NCBI GenBank assembly: GCA_025363605.1
Contig: JANYDO010000158.1
Coordinates: forward strand, 1 to 43,124
Origin: Candidatus Kapaibacterium sp.
GTDB taxonomy: Bacteria; Bacteroidota; Ignavibacteria; Kapaibacteriales; UBA4661
Reading direction: 5' to 3'
Length of the DNA: 43,124 nucleotides
Positions 8,481 through 16,614 of the stretch are shown here, piece by piece. The first letter of the stretch is position 1. The number at the start of each line of letters is the position of its first letter. Made by a program: the position numbers and the translations under genes. Under the pieces are notes generated by a model. That model was not told the DNA's origin, did not search any database, and saw nothing but the letters and a program-made list of their open reading frames with translations.

Positions 8481-9410
8481 TCACAATCTGATCATCAAAC
8501 TCTTGAGTTTATCGGGATTGCGCACGGAATACATTTCGGTAATACCATTCTCATCGGCTTCCATCGTGAGTGCTGCGAGAACTTCACCCGTTTCATTATG
8601 CAAAGAAACCGCGCCCAAACGCCCGTTAATCCAGTATGGAAGCCACGTAGAAGGCTCGTTTTTTGCTGCCCATTCAGCAATATTTCGCAGGGCGAGAATA
8701 TTTTTCTCACGCCCATGCACAGGAATACGCGAGGCAACGACTTTACCGCCACCGTCGGAGTACATCACTACGTCTTCTTTAAGCAGGCTGCGAAGATCGT
8801 CATATCTACCTTCTTGTGCAGCAAGCGCAAATGCCTGAAAAAATTCGGCATGGCGCTGCGGCGTGGCGGAAAAGCGCTTTTTGCCGGATTCGAGTTTGGT
8901 GCGAGCGCGTTCCATGAGTTTTCGCGCGTGAGCTTCGGTAATATCCAGCATCTCTGCCGTTGCTGAGTAGGGTTCGTCAAAAAGTTCTGCCAGTACGTAC
9001 ACAGCTCGCTCAAGCGGCGTGAGCGCTTCCATCAGTCGTAGAAGCCCTATGCTCACTGCCTTTGGCGTATCAAAATCCTGCACCCGTGCTTCCGCTCCGG
9101 CATCGGGCAAAGCATCCGTCAGTGAGGTAACAAGCGGCTCCGGCAGCCATACGCCCCAATACGACTCCGCAATTTCGCGCTGCATCGCTTCTTTGCGCGT
9201 CAGCGCACGATTTACGACCGATTTTCCGCAATATGCCCGCACGTTCTGTATCTCGGCGTGGTCACGCTCGGTTTTTTCCCAGACCCTCGTAATAACATCT
9301 TGCACAACGTCTTCGGCTTCTGCTCGTGCGCCCAAGATGTTGTATGCCAGATGAAACAAGTACGGACGGTACTCGTGCAATGCTACGTTGTGATTAACCG
9401 CGTCCTTCAT
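8481..9410 (-). CDS. ECF sigma factor with C-terminal SnoaL-like domain (ECF41-like)
   Basis: The 309-residue protein has sigma region 2 at about 11-78 (AEDVVQDVITRVWEK), a linker with WLPEPL (88-93), sigma region 4 at about 123-178 (LTPLERAVYVLAELFDEPY, then a helix-turn-helix), and a SnoaL-like domain at about 184-305. The linker motif, DGGGKVVA (219-226) and NPDKL (298-302) are signatures of the ECF41 group. In that group the fused C-terminal domain takes the place of a separate anti-sigma factor and tunes activity. ECF41 genes usually sit beside oxidoreductase or carboxymuconolactone decarboxylase-type genes. Here the next gene upstream is a creatininase-family hydrolase, 48 bases away. 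The inducing signal is unknown. Confidence 0.9.
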   Translation of the reverse strand: MKDAVNHNVALHEYRPYLFHLAYNILGARAEAEDVVQDVITRVWEKTERDHAEIQNVRAYCGKSVVNRALTRKEAMQREIAESYWGVWLPEPLVTSLTDALPDAGAEARVQDFDTPKAVSIGLLRLMEALTPLERAVYVLAELFDEPYSATAEMLDITEAHARKLMERARTKLESGKKRFSATPQRHAEFFQAFALAAQEGRYDDLRSLLKEDVVMYSDGGGKVVASRIPVHGREKNILALRNIAEWAAKNEPSTWLPYWINGRLGAVSLHNETGEVLAALTMEADENGITEMYSVRNPDKLKSLMIRL

Positions 9411-9430
9411 GTTCGTTCTCTATTGTTGTT

Positions 9431-9470
9431 CGCTATTCACACAGATTCGCTATTCATGCTATTCATACAG
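9431..9470. repeat. Short word repeat across the creatininase-gene stop codon
   Basis: The heptamer gctattc occurs at 9432, 9449 and 9458. The last copy covers the TAG stop of the creatininase-family gene (9459-9461), and the rest fills most of the gap before the sigma-factor start. Confidence 0.6.
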
Positions 9471-10214
9471 GTTTGTGGTGTCCGCGTTGGCAAATTCCAC
9501 AAGGAAATCTGTCAAATATGCAATAACAGCATCCAGAAACGCTTTCCCTTTCTCCTGCGTAGCTTTGTAAGGGCTTCCAACGCCTGTATCGGCAGAAATT
9601 TTCGTCCACGGACGAGGTGACCACACTTTGCCCTCGCGCATAGCTTTTATGCGGTTTGTGCGCTGCTTGCCGTCGCCCGCTTCACTCAAGGGGCGCACAA
9701 GATTCGGCGCAATGTGCAGCATCACACTCGTTTCCAGTTCGTCGGCATGGTCGCCGTTTTCTTCAAAAAATTTCGCGCGGTCGGCGCATTGATACCAGTT
9801 TGCCGTGCAAAGAAACACGCGGGTTCTAGCCTGCAATTCTCGTATCATTTGACGGAAATCATTGCCGCCGTGACCGTTCAGAATCAGCAACTTGTCAATC
9901 CCTTGCACTTCCAAAGAATGCACAATATCCGCCAGCAATACCGCTTGTGTGCTGGGGTTCATGTTGATACAGAGCTTAATGTCAAGTTGCCCTGTCTGCA
10001 CACCAAAAGGAATACACGGCAGCACAACGACCTTTGCGCCTCGACCGAAAGCAGTTTTTGCTGCTTCAGCCGCAACATAATCCGCTTGTATGCAATCGGT
10101 GGCGTAAGGCAGGTGGTAATTGTGCGCTTCGGTAGCGCCCCACGGCAGCACAGCGACGGTGTAATCAGTGTTCTGCACCGTTTTCCACGTCGCAGAGGCA
10201 AGGAGGTGAGACAT
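9459..10214 (-). CDS. Creatininase-family metal-dependent amidohydrolase
   Basis: The 251-residue length fits the creatinine amidohydrolase family. The metal-site motif is PWGATEAHNYHLPYATD (24-40), with likely ligands Glu29, His31 and Asp40. NGHGGND (113-119, His115) and HADELETSVML (156-166, with Glu161 a possible ligand) complete the pocket. Family members open cyclic or linear amides (creatinine, formamidopyrimidines) or cleave peptide-like substrates during cofactor maturation. The substrate is not predictable, and no creatine, riboflavin or mycofactocin genes are nearby. It is cytoplasmic with no signal peptide. It lies between the 526-residue unknown gene (61 bases) and the sigma factor (48 bases), all in one direction. 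Confidence 0.9.
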   Translation of the reverse strand: MSHLLASATWKTVQNTDYTVAVLPWGATEAHNYHLPYATDCIQADYVAAEAAKTAFGRGAKVVVLPCIPFGVQTGQLDIKLCINMNPSTQAVLLADIVHSLEVQGIDKLLILNGHGGNDFRQMIRELQARTRVFLCTANWYQCADRAKFFEENGDHADELETSVMLHIAPNLVRPLSEAGDGKQRTNRIKAMREGKVWSPRPWTKISADTGVGSPYKATQEKGKAFLDAVIAYLTDFLVEFANADTTNLYE

Positions 10215-10230
10215 AATCGGAGGGAAATGA

Positions 10231-10258
10231 ATGAGAAATTACGAATGAGAAATTACGA
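10231..10258. repeat. Exact 14-bp tandem duplication in an intergenic gap
   Basis: atgagaaattacga is repeated twice without a gap in the 61-base space between the 526-residue gene and the creatininase-family gene. Each unit reads as two alternating heptamers, atgagaa and attacga. Confidence 0.75.
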
Positions 10259-10275
10259 AGCGGAAGCAAGCATCA

Positions 10276-11856
10276 TCAAGCGTAGTATGGAAGAGGGTTT
10301 GAGGCATTCAGCAGCACCAACCGCGATGGTGTGTGCGTCCGCTCGTTTTTGTTTGCCATGCGAAAGAGAATAAGCGCCCAGAGATGTTCGTAGGGCAGAA
10401 CTTCCAGCGTTTGCGCCTTCACGAGGTCAAATTTTCGTGCCGAAGCGAGCCAGTCACAGTATTTGCGGGTCTTGCGGATAGTTTCGGTTAGTTCAAAATT
10501 ACACATCACCGCGTAATTCACCATGCGCAAGAAGCATTGCAAACGATAATTCATCGCGTCTTTGCGCAAGTATTTGTCGTGATACGGAAGTAATTCGGCA
10601 TTGACGGCACGAATACCATCAAAATCGCCATCGTCTAAGAGAAAAAACACCTGCGCCAAAAGCCATGCACAGTTCATAAACGCTGCATCGTTCGCAAATG
10701 ATGGGCGCTCGGCAAGCATTTTATTCACCGAAAATCGCGGCTTGAAGAGCGTCGGACGCTGCGGCATATCGGCTTTGAGAATGAACCGCGCATAGAGTTC
10801 ATACACTCTCCAGCGAGTAGAATGATTGTCTGCAAAGCGTGTGAAGGCTTGTGTTTGATACACCTGTTCCAGCATTCCCGACGTTGCCTCGTAGTTCTGA
10901 CTCTGCATAGCGGTCGCAAAATAATACTCAAATGTAGTGAGTATTTCGGGCATTTCCGGCAGCGTCTCTTTCGCTAGGCGCTCTATGGCTTGCTTGCAGC
11001 GCTCAAAGTCCCGTGCGGCAAGTGTATATGGCAGTGCTTCGGCAGCAAAAGCGTTTTGTTCCTCGTTCTCTAGCCCGTGCGGGTACTCTGCACACAGGCG
11101 TTGGGCATTTTCCAGCGTAGAGAGAACGCTTGGGTACGACTGACGAGCTTCGGCAAGATATTGGGCGGCTTTACTAGCGAGTGCAGTGAGAACGTAGGTA
11201 GGATGTTGCTTTTGGAGGCGCTCTATCTCCGCGAGGGCAGTTTGGCAGAGATTCTCATGTTCGCTCCCAAGCAAGGTTTCACGCGCCTTAAAGACTTCAA
11301 TTTCAGCAAGCAGCGTTTCTGCTTGAATTTCCGATGTCTGGCGCTGAAGAGCGCTTTGGAGCAAAGCATCATACTTTTTCAGTAAGACCATCGAACCCTG
11401 CTGCGCCTGAAATGTGCGGATAGAGCGATAGGCAAAGATGCAAACATCGCTCCAACCGAGTATTTCTGCTTCTTCTGCGAGTTTTTCGAGACGCTGCACG
11501 GCGGTTTCATGCGCTCCGACGCGCCAGAGCATCCACACGATAATCTGCTCCTTCCATGCGGCATATCGGCGGGCAGTACGGTGCGAAAAGCGCTCGGTGG
11601 AAAGGAAAAAGAAACCGCTTTCTATGCGGTCTTTCAGGCGGGACTTCAGTGTGAAATAGCGTGTAGTGGTCTTGGAATCTCGTGCGCCAAAGAGGTCATC
11701 CGCGACATCTTCTTCGTTTTCGTGATTGCCCTTGCGAATAATCTCGAAGAGTTTGTCATAGTCGCCGGCGACTGTCTTACGCGGATAATAAATTGCTTCG
11801 TATTTTGCCGGATGCAACGTCAATACGCGCACTAAATCCTGAAATGAACGAAGCAT
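10276..11856 (-). CDS. Unrecognised 526-residue helical (TPR-like) cytoplasmic protein
   Basis: I do not recognise this protein. It has no signal peptide or membrane helix and is almost entirely predicted helix. Repeated pairs of amphipathic helices, such as VQRLEKLAEEAEILGW near 120 and FERCKQAIERLAKETLPEMPEI near 280, look like a TPR or other alpha-solenoid scaffold. The N-terminal 90 residues are more charged and may be a separate domain. No catalytic motif stands out. It is the second gene of a same-direction run: small membrane protein, this gene, creatininase-family hydrolase, ECF41-like sigma factor. A protein-interaction role is an inference from fold type only. The long frame and coherent composition make it a convincing gene. 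Confidence 0.8.
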   Translation of the reverse strand: MLRSFQDLVRVLTLHPAKYEAIYYPRKTVAGDYDKLFEIIRKGNHENEEDVADDLFGARDSKTTTRYFTLKSRLKDRIESGFFFLSTERFSHRTARRYAAWKEQIIVWMLWRVGAHETAVQRLEKLAEEAEILGWSDVCIFAYRSIRTFQAQQGSMVLLKKYDALLQSALQRQTSEIQAETLLAEIEVFKARETLLGSEHENLCQTALAEIERLQKQHPTYVLTALASKAAQYLAEARQSYPSVLSTLENAQRLCAEYPHGLENEEQNAFAAEALPYTLAARDFERCKQAIERLAKETLPEMPEILTTFEYYFATAMQSQNYEATSGMLEQVYQTQAFTRFADNHSTRWRVYELYARFILKADMPQRPTLFKPRFSVNKMLAERPSFANDAAFMNCAWLLAQVFFLLDDGDFDGIRAVNAELLPYHDKYLRKDAMNYRLQCFLRMVNYAVMCNFELTETIRKTRKYCDWLASARKFDLVKAQTLEVLPYEHLWALILFRMANKNERTHTPSRLVLLNASNPLPYYA

Positions 11857-11945
11857 AAAGCGTAAAAATTACAGTAAAAAGAAAACTATTTTTTGCAATA
11901 ATGAAAAATATAGAAGCCAAGAATACTATCTTGAAGGGCGATACT

Positions 11946-12305
11946 TTATTTCCAAATATTCCAGACAAAATAGCCCACACCAATAGCACCGGCAAGGATA
12001 GCAGCAATTTGTACGTTATAGACACGATTCAGTGTGCGGAGCGCTTCGACCAAATGATCCATATCGCGTGTCTGCGTGGTCGTAATTTTGCGAAAAGCCT
12101 GTGCAGCATAGATAGCAAGTGAGCCAAAGGCAATAGCCAATCCCGCAATTAGCATTGCCAACAGGTTTCCGGTGCGAGCAAACATCATCAGGAGAACTCC
12201 CACACCAATAAGGAAACAAACAGCACCGATAATGGTTAAGCGCAGCGCCAAACCAGCGATAATAGCATTTTGCTCCGTATCGAATTCATAGCGTTGTCGT
12301 ACCAT
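11946..12305 (-). CDS. Small three-helix membrane protein of unknown function
   Basis: The 119-residue protein has membrane helices at about 17-42, 47-69 and 97-117, and a charged amphipathic stretch (FRKITTTQTRDMDHLVEALRTLNRVYNV) between helices two and three. I recognise no family. GAGG lies a few bases before the ATG. It may open the operon leading to the 526-residue protein (89 bases downstream), the hydrolase and the sigma factor, and it diverges from trhO. Confidence 0.72.
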   Translation of the reverse strand: MVRQRYEFDTEQNAIIAGLALRLTIIGAVCFLIGVGVLLMMFARTGNLLAMLIAGLAIAFGSLAIYAAQAFRKITTTQTRDMDHLVEALRTLNRVYNVQIAAILAGAIGVGYFVWNIWK

Positions 12306-12371
12306 AGTATTGCCTCACTTTTTTGATATTTTTTGTAATAAAAAATGCAAGAATTTCGTTATCAAGATTAC

Positions 12372-12399
12372 AAAAACTTGCTTACATACACAAGTTTTT
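12372..12399. promoter_or_regulatory. AT-rich hairpin with T-run in the divergent gap before trhO
   Basis: aaaaacttg and caagttttt form a 9-bp stem around a 10-base loop, followed by further Ts. It lies about 180 bases before the trhO ATG, in the 273-base divergent gap 12306-12578. A leader hairpin or weak terminator is possible; the stem is AT-rich, so support is modest. Confidence 0.3.
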
Positions 12400-12522
12400 T
12401 TGCAACGATATATTTACTTAGATTAACTTACGCAAGAGGCAAGCGATTATCAAGAACTTTCGGAAAATTTCGTGCTGCGGTGTTATTTCGCACTTTCGTA
12501 TTTTTGTGTTCACGATTTTTTT

Positions 12523-12566
12523 GGACACGGATAAACACGAATACAACAGATTTTTTACGGATTCAG
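12523..12566. repeat. ACACGGAT / CACGAAT word repeat upstream of trhO
   Basis: The run ggacacggataaacacgaat, then a spacer and acggattcag, shares its words with the block at 8285-8475. It ends 12 bases before the trhO ATG and would lie in or next to the mRNA leader. Confidence 0.5.
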
Positions 12567-12578
12567 ATTTCAAGCATC

Positions 12579-13409
12579 ATGCAGAACATAACGCTTCCTT
12601 ATCGCATTTTACTCTATTACAAATATATCGCCATTCCCGATTTTGAAAGTTTTGCCGATGAGCATCTCGCTTTCTGCGAATCGCTGGGACTGAAAGGGCG
12701 CATCGTTGTTGCGCCGGAAGGCATCAATGGCACGGTGTCGGGTACGCCGGAGCAGACGAACGCTTATATCCGCGAGATGCGCACCGATTCACGATTTGAA
12801 GACCTCTGGTTCAAAATTGATGAAGCTGACGAAAATGCGTTCAAAAAAATGTACGTCCGCGCCAAACACGAAATCGTCACGTGGCGATTCGACACTGAGA
12901 TTGACCCTAATGAAATCACGGGAAAGCACCTTTCGCCCGAAGAATTTCGCCGCTCTATGCTGGAGGAAGATGTCATTATTCTGGACGGGCGCAACGGCTA
13001 CGAATATGATTTGGGACACTTCGAGGGCGCTATCCGTCCCGATGTGGATTCGTCGCGCGAGTTTCCCGAATGGATTCGGGAACATTTAGGTGAATACAAA
13101 AACAAAAAAATCCTGACCTATTGCACCGGCGGTATTCGCTGCGAGAAACTGAGCGGCTTCCTGCTCAAGGAAGGTTTTACGGACGTGGCGCAGTTAAACG
13201 GCGGCATTGTGAGCTACGCCAAAGATCCCGTTGTACGCGGAAAGGGCTTTGAGGGACGCTGCTACGTCTTCGATGAACGCATTTCCGTGCCTGTTGACCA
13301 AGACGACGATTTCCGCGTGGTGTACTGCGCCACCTGCGGCAAGCCTGCGGATAATCGGTTTCACTGCTCGTGGCAGCCGGAGTGCGGGTTTGTGGAGCAA
13401 ACAATATAA
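12579..13409 (+). CDS. trhO: tRNA uridine(34) hydroxylase, rhodanese-domain TrhO (UPF0176)
   Basis: The 276-residue protein has the UPF0176 N-terminal domain (residues 1-105, with GRIVVAPEGINGTVSG at 40-55) and a rhodanese domain (about 118-215). The active loop is YCTGGIRCEK, with catalytic Cys182. GRCYVFDERISVPV follows at 227-239, as in the family. TrhO oxygenates U34 of tRNA to 5-hydroxyuridine, part of wobble-base modification. The C-terminal cysteine region is short: Cys250 and Cys253 (CATC), then Cys263 and Cys269, and the protein stops six residues later, whereas many homologues continue with more cysteine pairs. The ATG at 12579 is chosen because the upstream in-frame extension to 12345 is low-complexity repeat sequence with no similarity to the family. 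Confidence 0.93.
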   Translation: MQNITLPYRILLYYKYIAIPDFESFADEHLAFCESLGLKGRIVVAPEGINGTVSGTPEQTNAYIREMRTDSRFEDLWFKIDEADENAFKKMYVRAKHEIVTWRFDTEIDPNEITGKHLSPEEFRRSMLEEDVIILDGRNGYEYDLGHFEGAIRPDVDSSREFPEWIREHLGEYKNKKILTYCTGGIRCEKLSGFLLKEGFTDVAQLNGGIVSYAKDPVVRGKGFEGRCYVFDERISVPVDQDDDFRVVYCATCGKPADNRFHCSWQPECGFVEQTI

Positions 13410-13439
13410 AATTATCGCACTTGAATTCAAGCAATAGAA

Positions 13440-15011
13440 TTATCTCATTACGGTCAATAACCGTGTACACCGCATACCGCCTAATTCTAGTTCAACAATG
13501 TACGAACCGCTTGCCCAAAGGCGAACGTCGAAAATAACTTCTACTTCCTGAAGCGATGTTTCGACAGCGCGGCTCTCTATCAGGCTACCACGCATATCGC
13601 TCACAAGCACCGAGAGTGGTAAATTTCGCTTACTCTTCGGCAAAGCAGACACATTCACAATCACAGCCGCCTGTATCGAAGCCGGATTAGGACAAATAGG
13701 GCTTACATCCAAGACCGAACTTGATAGCTCTCGCCGCCATGCCGTAGCAAACGCCCCGCGAATAAGCGGCAATTGCTCCACAGCGTGTGGCAAGGCTGAA
13801 GGTGATATTTCGTCAGGCTTTGCACCGAGCCACTGTGCCAACAGTGACGCATATATTTGCCTGAAGTCATATTGCCAACGGATATTCCCGTCAGCATCAG
13901 TGTTTGAGCAATCAGGGTCGCTGCCGATAATGCCAGCATTGACGCGCTCTCCCACAAGAAAAAGGCATGAAGCCGCGCCGTGATCAGTACCACTATGCGT
14001 CGTTTCGAGCCTTCTGCCAAATTCGCTTATTGTCAGCACTACAACACGCTTGGCTACGCCAAACGCCTCAAGGTCTCGCTGGAAAGCATAGATTGCATCG
14101 CCCAAATCGCGGAGCATTTGGGCTTGGTCAGCAAGTTGGTTGTGGTGGAAATCCCACAGCGCGGTGTTTACCAGATACAAACGGGTTTTCATACCGCCGG
14201 CAATCAGTCGTGCCACACGCGCAAGATGGCTCGACCACTCATGCTTGGGATATTCCACGCGATTGCGGGCTTCCTTCTCCCAAACACGTGCAATTTCTGT
14301 CAAAAACACATTCGATTGCCGCAGCGATTCCCGCACAAATTCTACTTCGCGGGCAGCTTTGCCGTAAGGCGCGGACGTGGCAGTAGGCGGCTGTGGAATA
14401 AATGACGCATCGTTCACATTCACCCCCAGCGTCGTGTTATTGCGCCCCGCAAGCGTCCGGCTTAGACTACGCCCCATTTCGAGAGCAAACGGTGCTTCGG
14501 GCAGAATACGAGGATAATCGGGATACCGCGCCTCCAAAAAACGTCCAAGCCAGCCGGACTGCTCATATACACTTGGATCGCTGGCAGTGAGCCAAATTTC
14601 ATTGGAGCGGAAGTGCGATAAATCCTGTTCAGCATAGCCAACATTCTGCACAATCAGCACTTTATTCTCATCGTAGAGTGTTTTCAGCGAACCAAGTGCA
14701 GGATGCAAGCCCGCCGTAGAAGAATTGGGTAACTTTAATGCGTCTTCCGGCGTGATGCTGATGTCGTATTGCCTATCACGTCTGGCTTTGTAGTAGTTTT
14801 CATCGGTGTAGGGCACGACTGTATTGAGACCATCGTTGCCGCCAAAGAGCCGTACAATGACGAGAACCGTATTGTCTTGCTCCTTCGTATCGCCGCTGAG
14901 AAGCGAATGAGGCGACAGCGTGTGCGCAAATGCTTGTAATGACGGCAGACCCGGCAAACTAGCACCCGATGCAGCAAGCATTGTCAAAAAATTCCTTCGG
15001 GAAATACTCAT
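13440..15011 (-). CDS. DUF1501 protein with Tat signal and type IX secretion-like C-terminal tail
   Basis: The 523-residue protein starts with a twin-arginine motif (SRRNFLTML, 4-12) and a hydrophobic, Ala-rich stretch. The DUF1501 (sulfatase-like) core shows LFGGNDGLNTVVPY (55-68), SEFGRR (329-334), GTDHGAAS (341-348) and DFRQIYASLL (382-391). Residues about 439-523 resemble a type A sorting domain: CPNP near 440, LSVLVSDMRGSLIES, then WASGSYIVELELG and a final beta strand ending in VMR. DUF1501 genes are regularly paired with DUF1800; the joint function is not established. A good Shine-Dalgarno (GGGAGG) precedes the chosen ATG, ruling out the longer frame that overlaps DUF1800. It is the last gene of the operon deacetylase-like lipoprotein, DUF1800, DUF1501. 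Confidence 0.9.
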   Translation of the reverse strand: MSISRRNFLTMLAASGASLPGLPSLQAFAHTLSPHSLLSGDTKEQDNTVLVIVRLFGGNDGLNTVVPYTDENYYKARRDRQYDISITPEDALKLPNSSTAGLHPALGSLKTLYDENKVLIVQNVGYAEQDLSHFRSNEIWLTASDPSVYEQSGWLGRFLEARYPDYPRILPEAPFALEMGRSLSRTLAGRNNTTLGVNVNDASFIPQPPTATSAPYGKAAREVEFVRESLRQSNVFLTEIARVWEKEARNRVEYPKHEWSSHLARVARLIAGGMKTRLYLVNTALWDFHHNQLADQAQMLRDLGDAIYAFQRDLEAFGVAKRVVVLTISEFGRRLETTHSGTDHGAASCLFLVGERVNAGIIGSDPDCSNTDADGNIRWQYDFRQIYASLLAQWLGAKPDEISPSALPHAVEQLPLIRGAFATAWRRELSSSVLDVSPICPNPASIQAAVIVNVSALPKSKRNLPLSVLVSDMRGSLIESRAVETSLQEVEVIFDVRLWASGSYIVELELGGMRCTRLLTVMR

Positions 15012-15021
15012 AAACGCCTCC

Positions 15022-15041
15022 CATTGTGAATCATTGTGAAT
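15022..15041. repeat. Exact 10-bp tandem duplication at the DUF1800/DUF1501 junction
   Basis: cattgtgaat is repeated twice without a gap. The array begins just beside the DUF1501 ribosome-binding site and touches the DUF1800 stop codon (15041-15043), so it fills nearly the whole 29-base gap. Confidence 0.7.
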
Positions 15042-16579
15042 TACAGTAATTGAAATTTTGGCATCGAAACAAGTTGCGCAAGACATTTCCGCAAACGAGA
15101 TTCAGGGTGTTGAGCGGCATCGTCCAAACTCCATTCATAATCAATTCCGCCGTCTAAAAGCGATTCTAGCAAAATAGCGGTTTCTCCTTCGTCCGGCGGA
15201 ATGCTCCACAGCGCGGTTGCCATTGCAACAACTAATTCTTTCGGATGTGCTGCGCCAGAAAACTGCTTTGCGAAGCCGATGGGGTCAAACGTAAAACAGG
15301 GATAACCATCGTCGCGGAAAAGCATTGTGCCGTTCATTATCCGCGTGGCATATTTCAAGCGCACCGCCAAGGACGACGATGTTAGCCAGCCACGACCATC
15401 GCCCCACCCCGCAACGCTGGGCGGAAAGCACAGCCAATGCCCCAGCGACTCCATGCGGAGCAGCATATCGTTTTGATTCCACCGTTCAGCAAGAGTGCGG
15501 GTTTTCTGGAAATCCGGGACATCGGTAATGGCAAATGTGCGAAGCATTCCCACCAGCAATTCAATCCCATTTTTGGGCAAACATCCGATATTATCTTGCA
15601 TGAAGAACTCTTCGCTTGTGAGTAATTCTCGCACAACAGGTTCAATTTCCCAATCTGAGGCAATGAATATTTTTGCCATTTGTGCAATAATGACTTCGCT
15701 TTCTGACGTGTCCTCTCCTTCAGCCGCAACAAACCAACGATAGAGTTTACGGCAGATGAAATGCGCCACAGCGCCAGCTCGCTCACGAAAAATAATCTCT
15801 ACCACATCCAGCGCCTTCCATTTGCCTGTTTGCCCCAAAAATGTCTTGTCGCCACCATCCCAGTACCAAGGATAGAAGGCACTTTCAAGGCTTGCGTGGT
15901 GGTCATCTTGCCCCGGCTTAACTTTCCAACCCGTCAGTGACCGTGCGGCTTCGCGGACATCGTGTTGCGTATAGTTCGGAGCGCCCTTTCCATCCAGAAT
16001 GCCCATTGTGTAAAGCTCCATCAGCTCCCGTGCATAGTTTTCGTTAATGGCAGCACCATGTTCGGTTTTTTGATTTTCCAAACCGTTCAAATACCACAGC
16101 ATTGCTACGTCAACGGTTATATCTTTCACGAACTGCTTAAAATTACCCAACCCGTGGCGGCGCAAGAGTTGGTGCTGCGTCCACATCCATTCGGCGTGCT
16201 GCACAAAAGAAAACGAGGTCGTAAAATGTCCATGCCAAAAGAGCGTCATACGATCGCCAAGCGAGATAGGCGCTTCGACCATCGTTTGCATCCACCACTG
16301 ATTAAAGCCTGTTCTGCGCCCCATCACATCCCAAAACCATGCGTCGTAAACAGCACCCTCAGGGCGCGGAAACGTGTCCGGCTCTTTACCCACCCAGTCC
16401 GTAATAAATCCCAATGGCGGCGAATACGGCGTAAACAGGCGTTCAATAGTCTTTGCAAAACCCTCGTGCACAGCTCGCTCTATCTCACTTGGCTTTACAC
16501 CAATGGCAGTGCGGCGCAGTAAATGGGCGGCTTTTTCTGCATTCCAAGGGTTTGCAGGTGTAGGTATGTATGGTTTCAT
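15041..16579 (-). CDS. DUF1800 family protein
   Basis: The 512-residue length is usual for DUF1800. Motifs in order: AAHLLRRTAIG (17-27), FWHGHFTTSF (114-123), NENYARELMELYTMG (179-193), YTQHDVREAARSLTGW (203-218), FLGQTGKW (247-254) and FPPSVAGWGDGRGW (385-398). The biochemical function is unknown. The family is widespread in Bacteroidota, Planctomycetota and Proteobacteria, nearly always beside DUF1501, and is thought to act outside the cytoplasm. No signal peptide is obvious in this copy, which begins MKPYIPTPANPWNAEKA, so its route out, if any, is unclear. It lies 35 bases after the deacetylase-like lipoprotein gene and 29 bases before DUF1501. Confidence 0.9.
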   Translation of the reverse strand: MKPYIPTPANPWNAEKAAHLLRRTAIGVKPSEIERAVHEGFAKTIERLFTPYSPPLGFITDWVGKEPDTFPRPEGAVYDAWFWDVMGRRTGFNQWWMQTMVEAPISLGDRMTLFWHGHFTTSFSFVQHAEWMWTQHQLLRRHGLGNFKQFVKDITVDVAMLWYLNGLENQKTEHGAAINENYARELMELYTMGILDGKGAPNYTQHDVREAARSLTGWKVKPGQDDHHASLESAFYPWYWDGGDKTFLGQTGKWKALDVVEIIFRERAGAVAHFICRKLYRWFVAAEGEDTSESEVIIAQMAKIFIASDWEIEPVVRELLTSEEFFMQDNIGCLPKNGIELLVGMLRTFAITDVPDFQKTRTLAERWNQNDMLLRMESLGHWLCFPPSVAGWGDGRGWLTSSSLAVRLKYATRIMNGTMLFRDDGYPCFTFDPIGFAKQFSGAAHPKELVVAMATALWSIPPDEGETAILLESLLDGGIDYEWSLDDAAQHPESRLRKCLAQLVSMPKFQLL

Positions 16580-16614
16580 GGCATAGGAAAAAGTGATAGA
16601 CCTTCATGAGATGA

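Noticed and set aside
12345-12578. 78-residue N-terminal extension of TrhO
   Set aside because: It runs through an AT-rich hairpin and word-repeat DNA and has no family similarity; ATG 12579 gives the canonical start.
13420-13431. 12-bp palindrome cttgaattcaag as terminator of trhO/DUF1501
   Set aside because: AT-rich with no loop and no T-run; too weak to call.
15012-15086. 25-residue extension of DUF1501 overlapping DUF1800
   Set aside because: A strong ribosome site and the Tat motif support ATG 15011.
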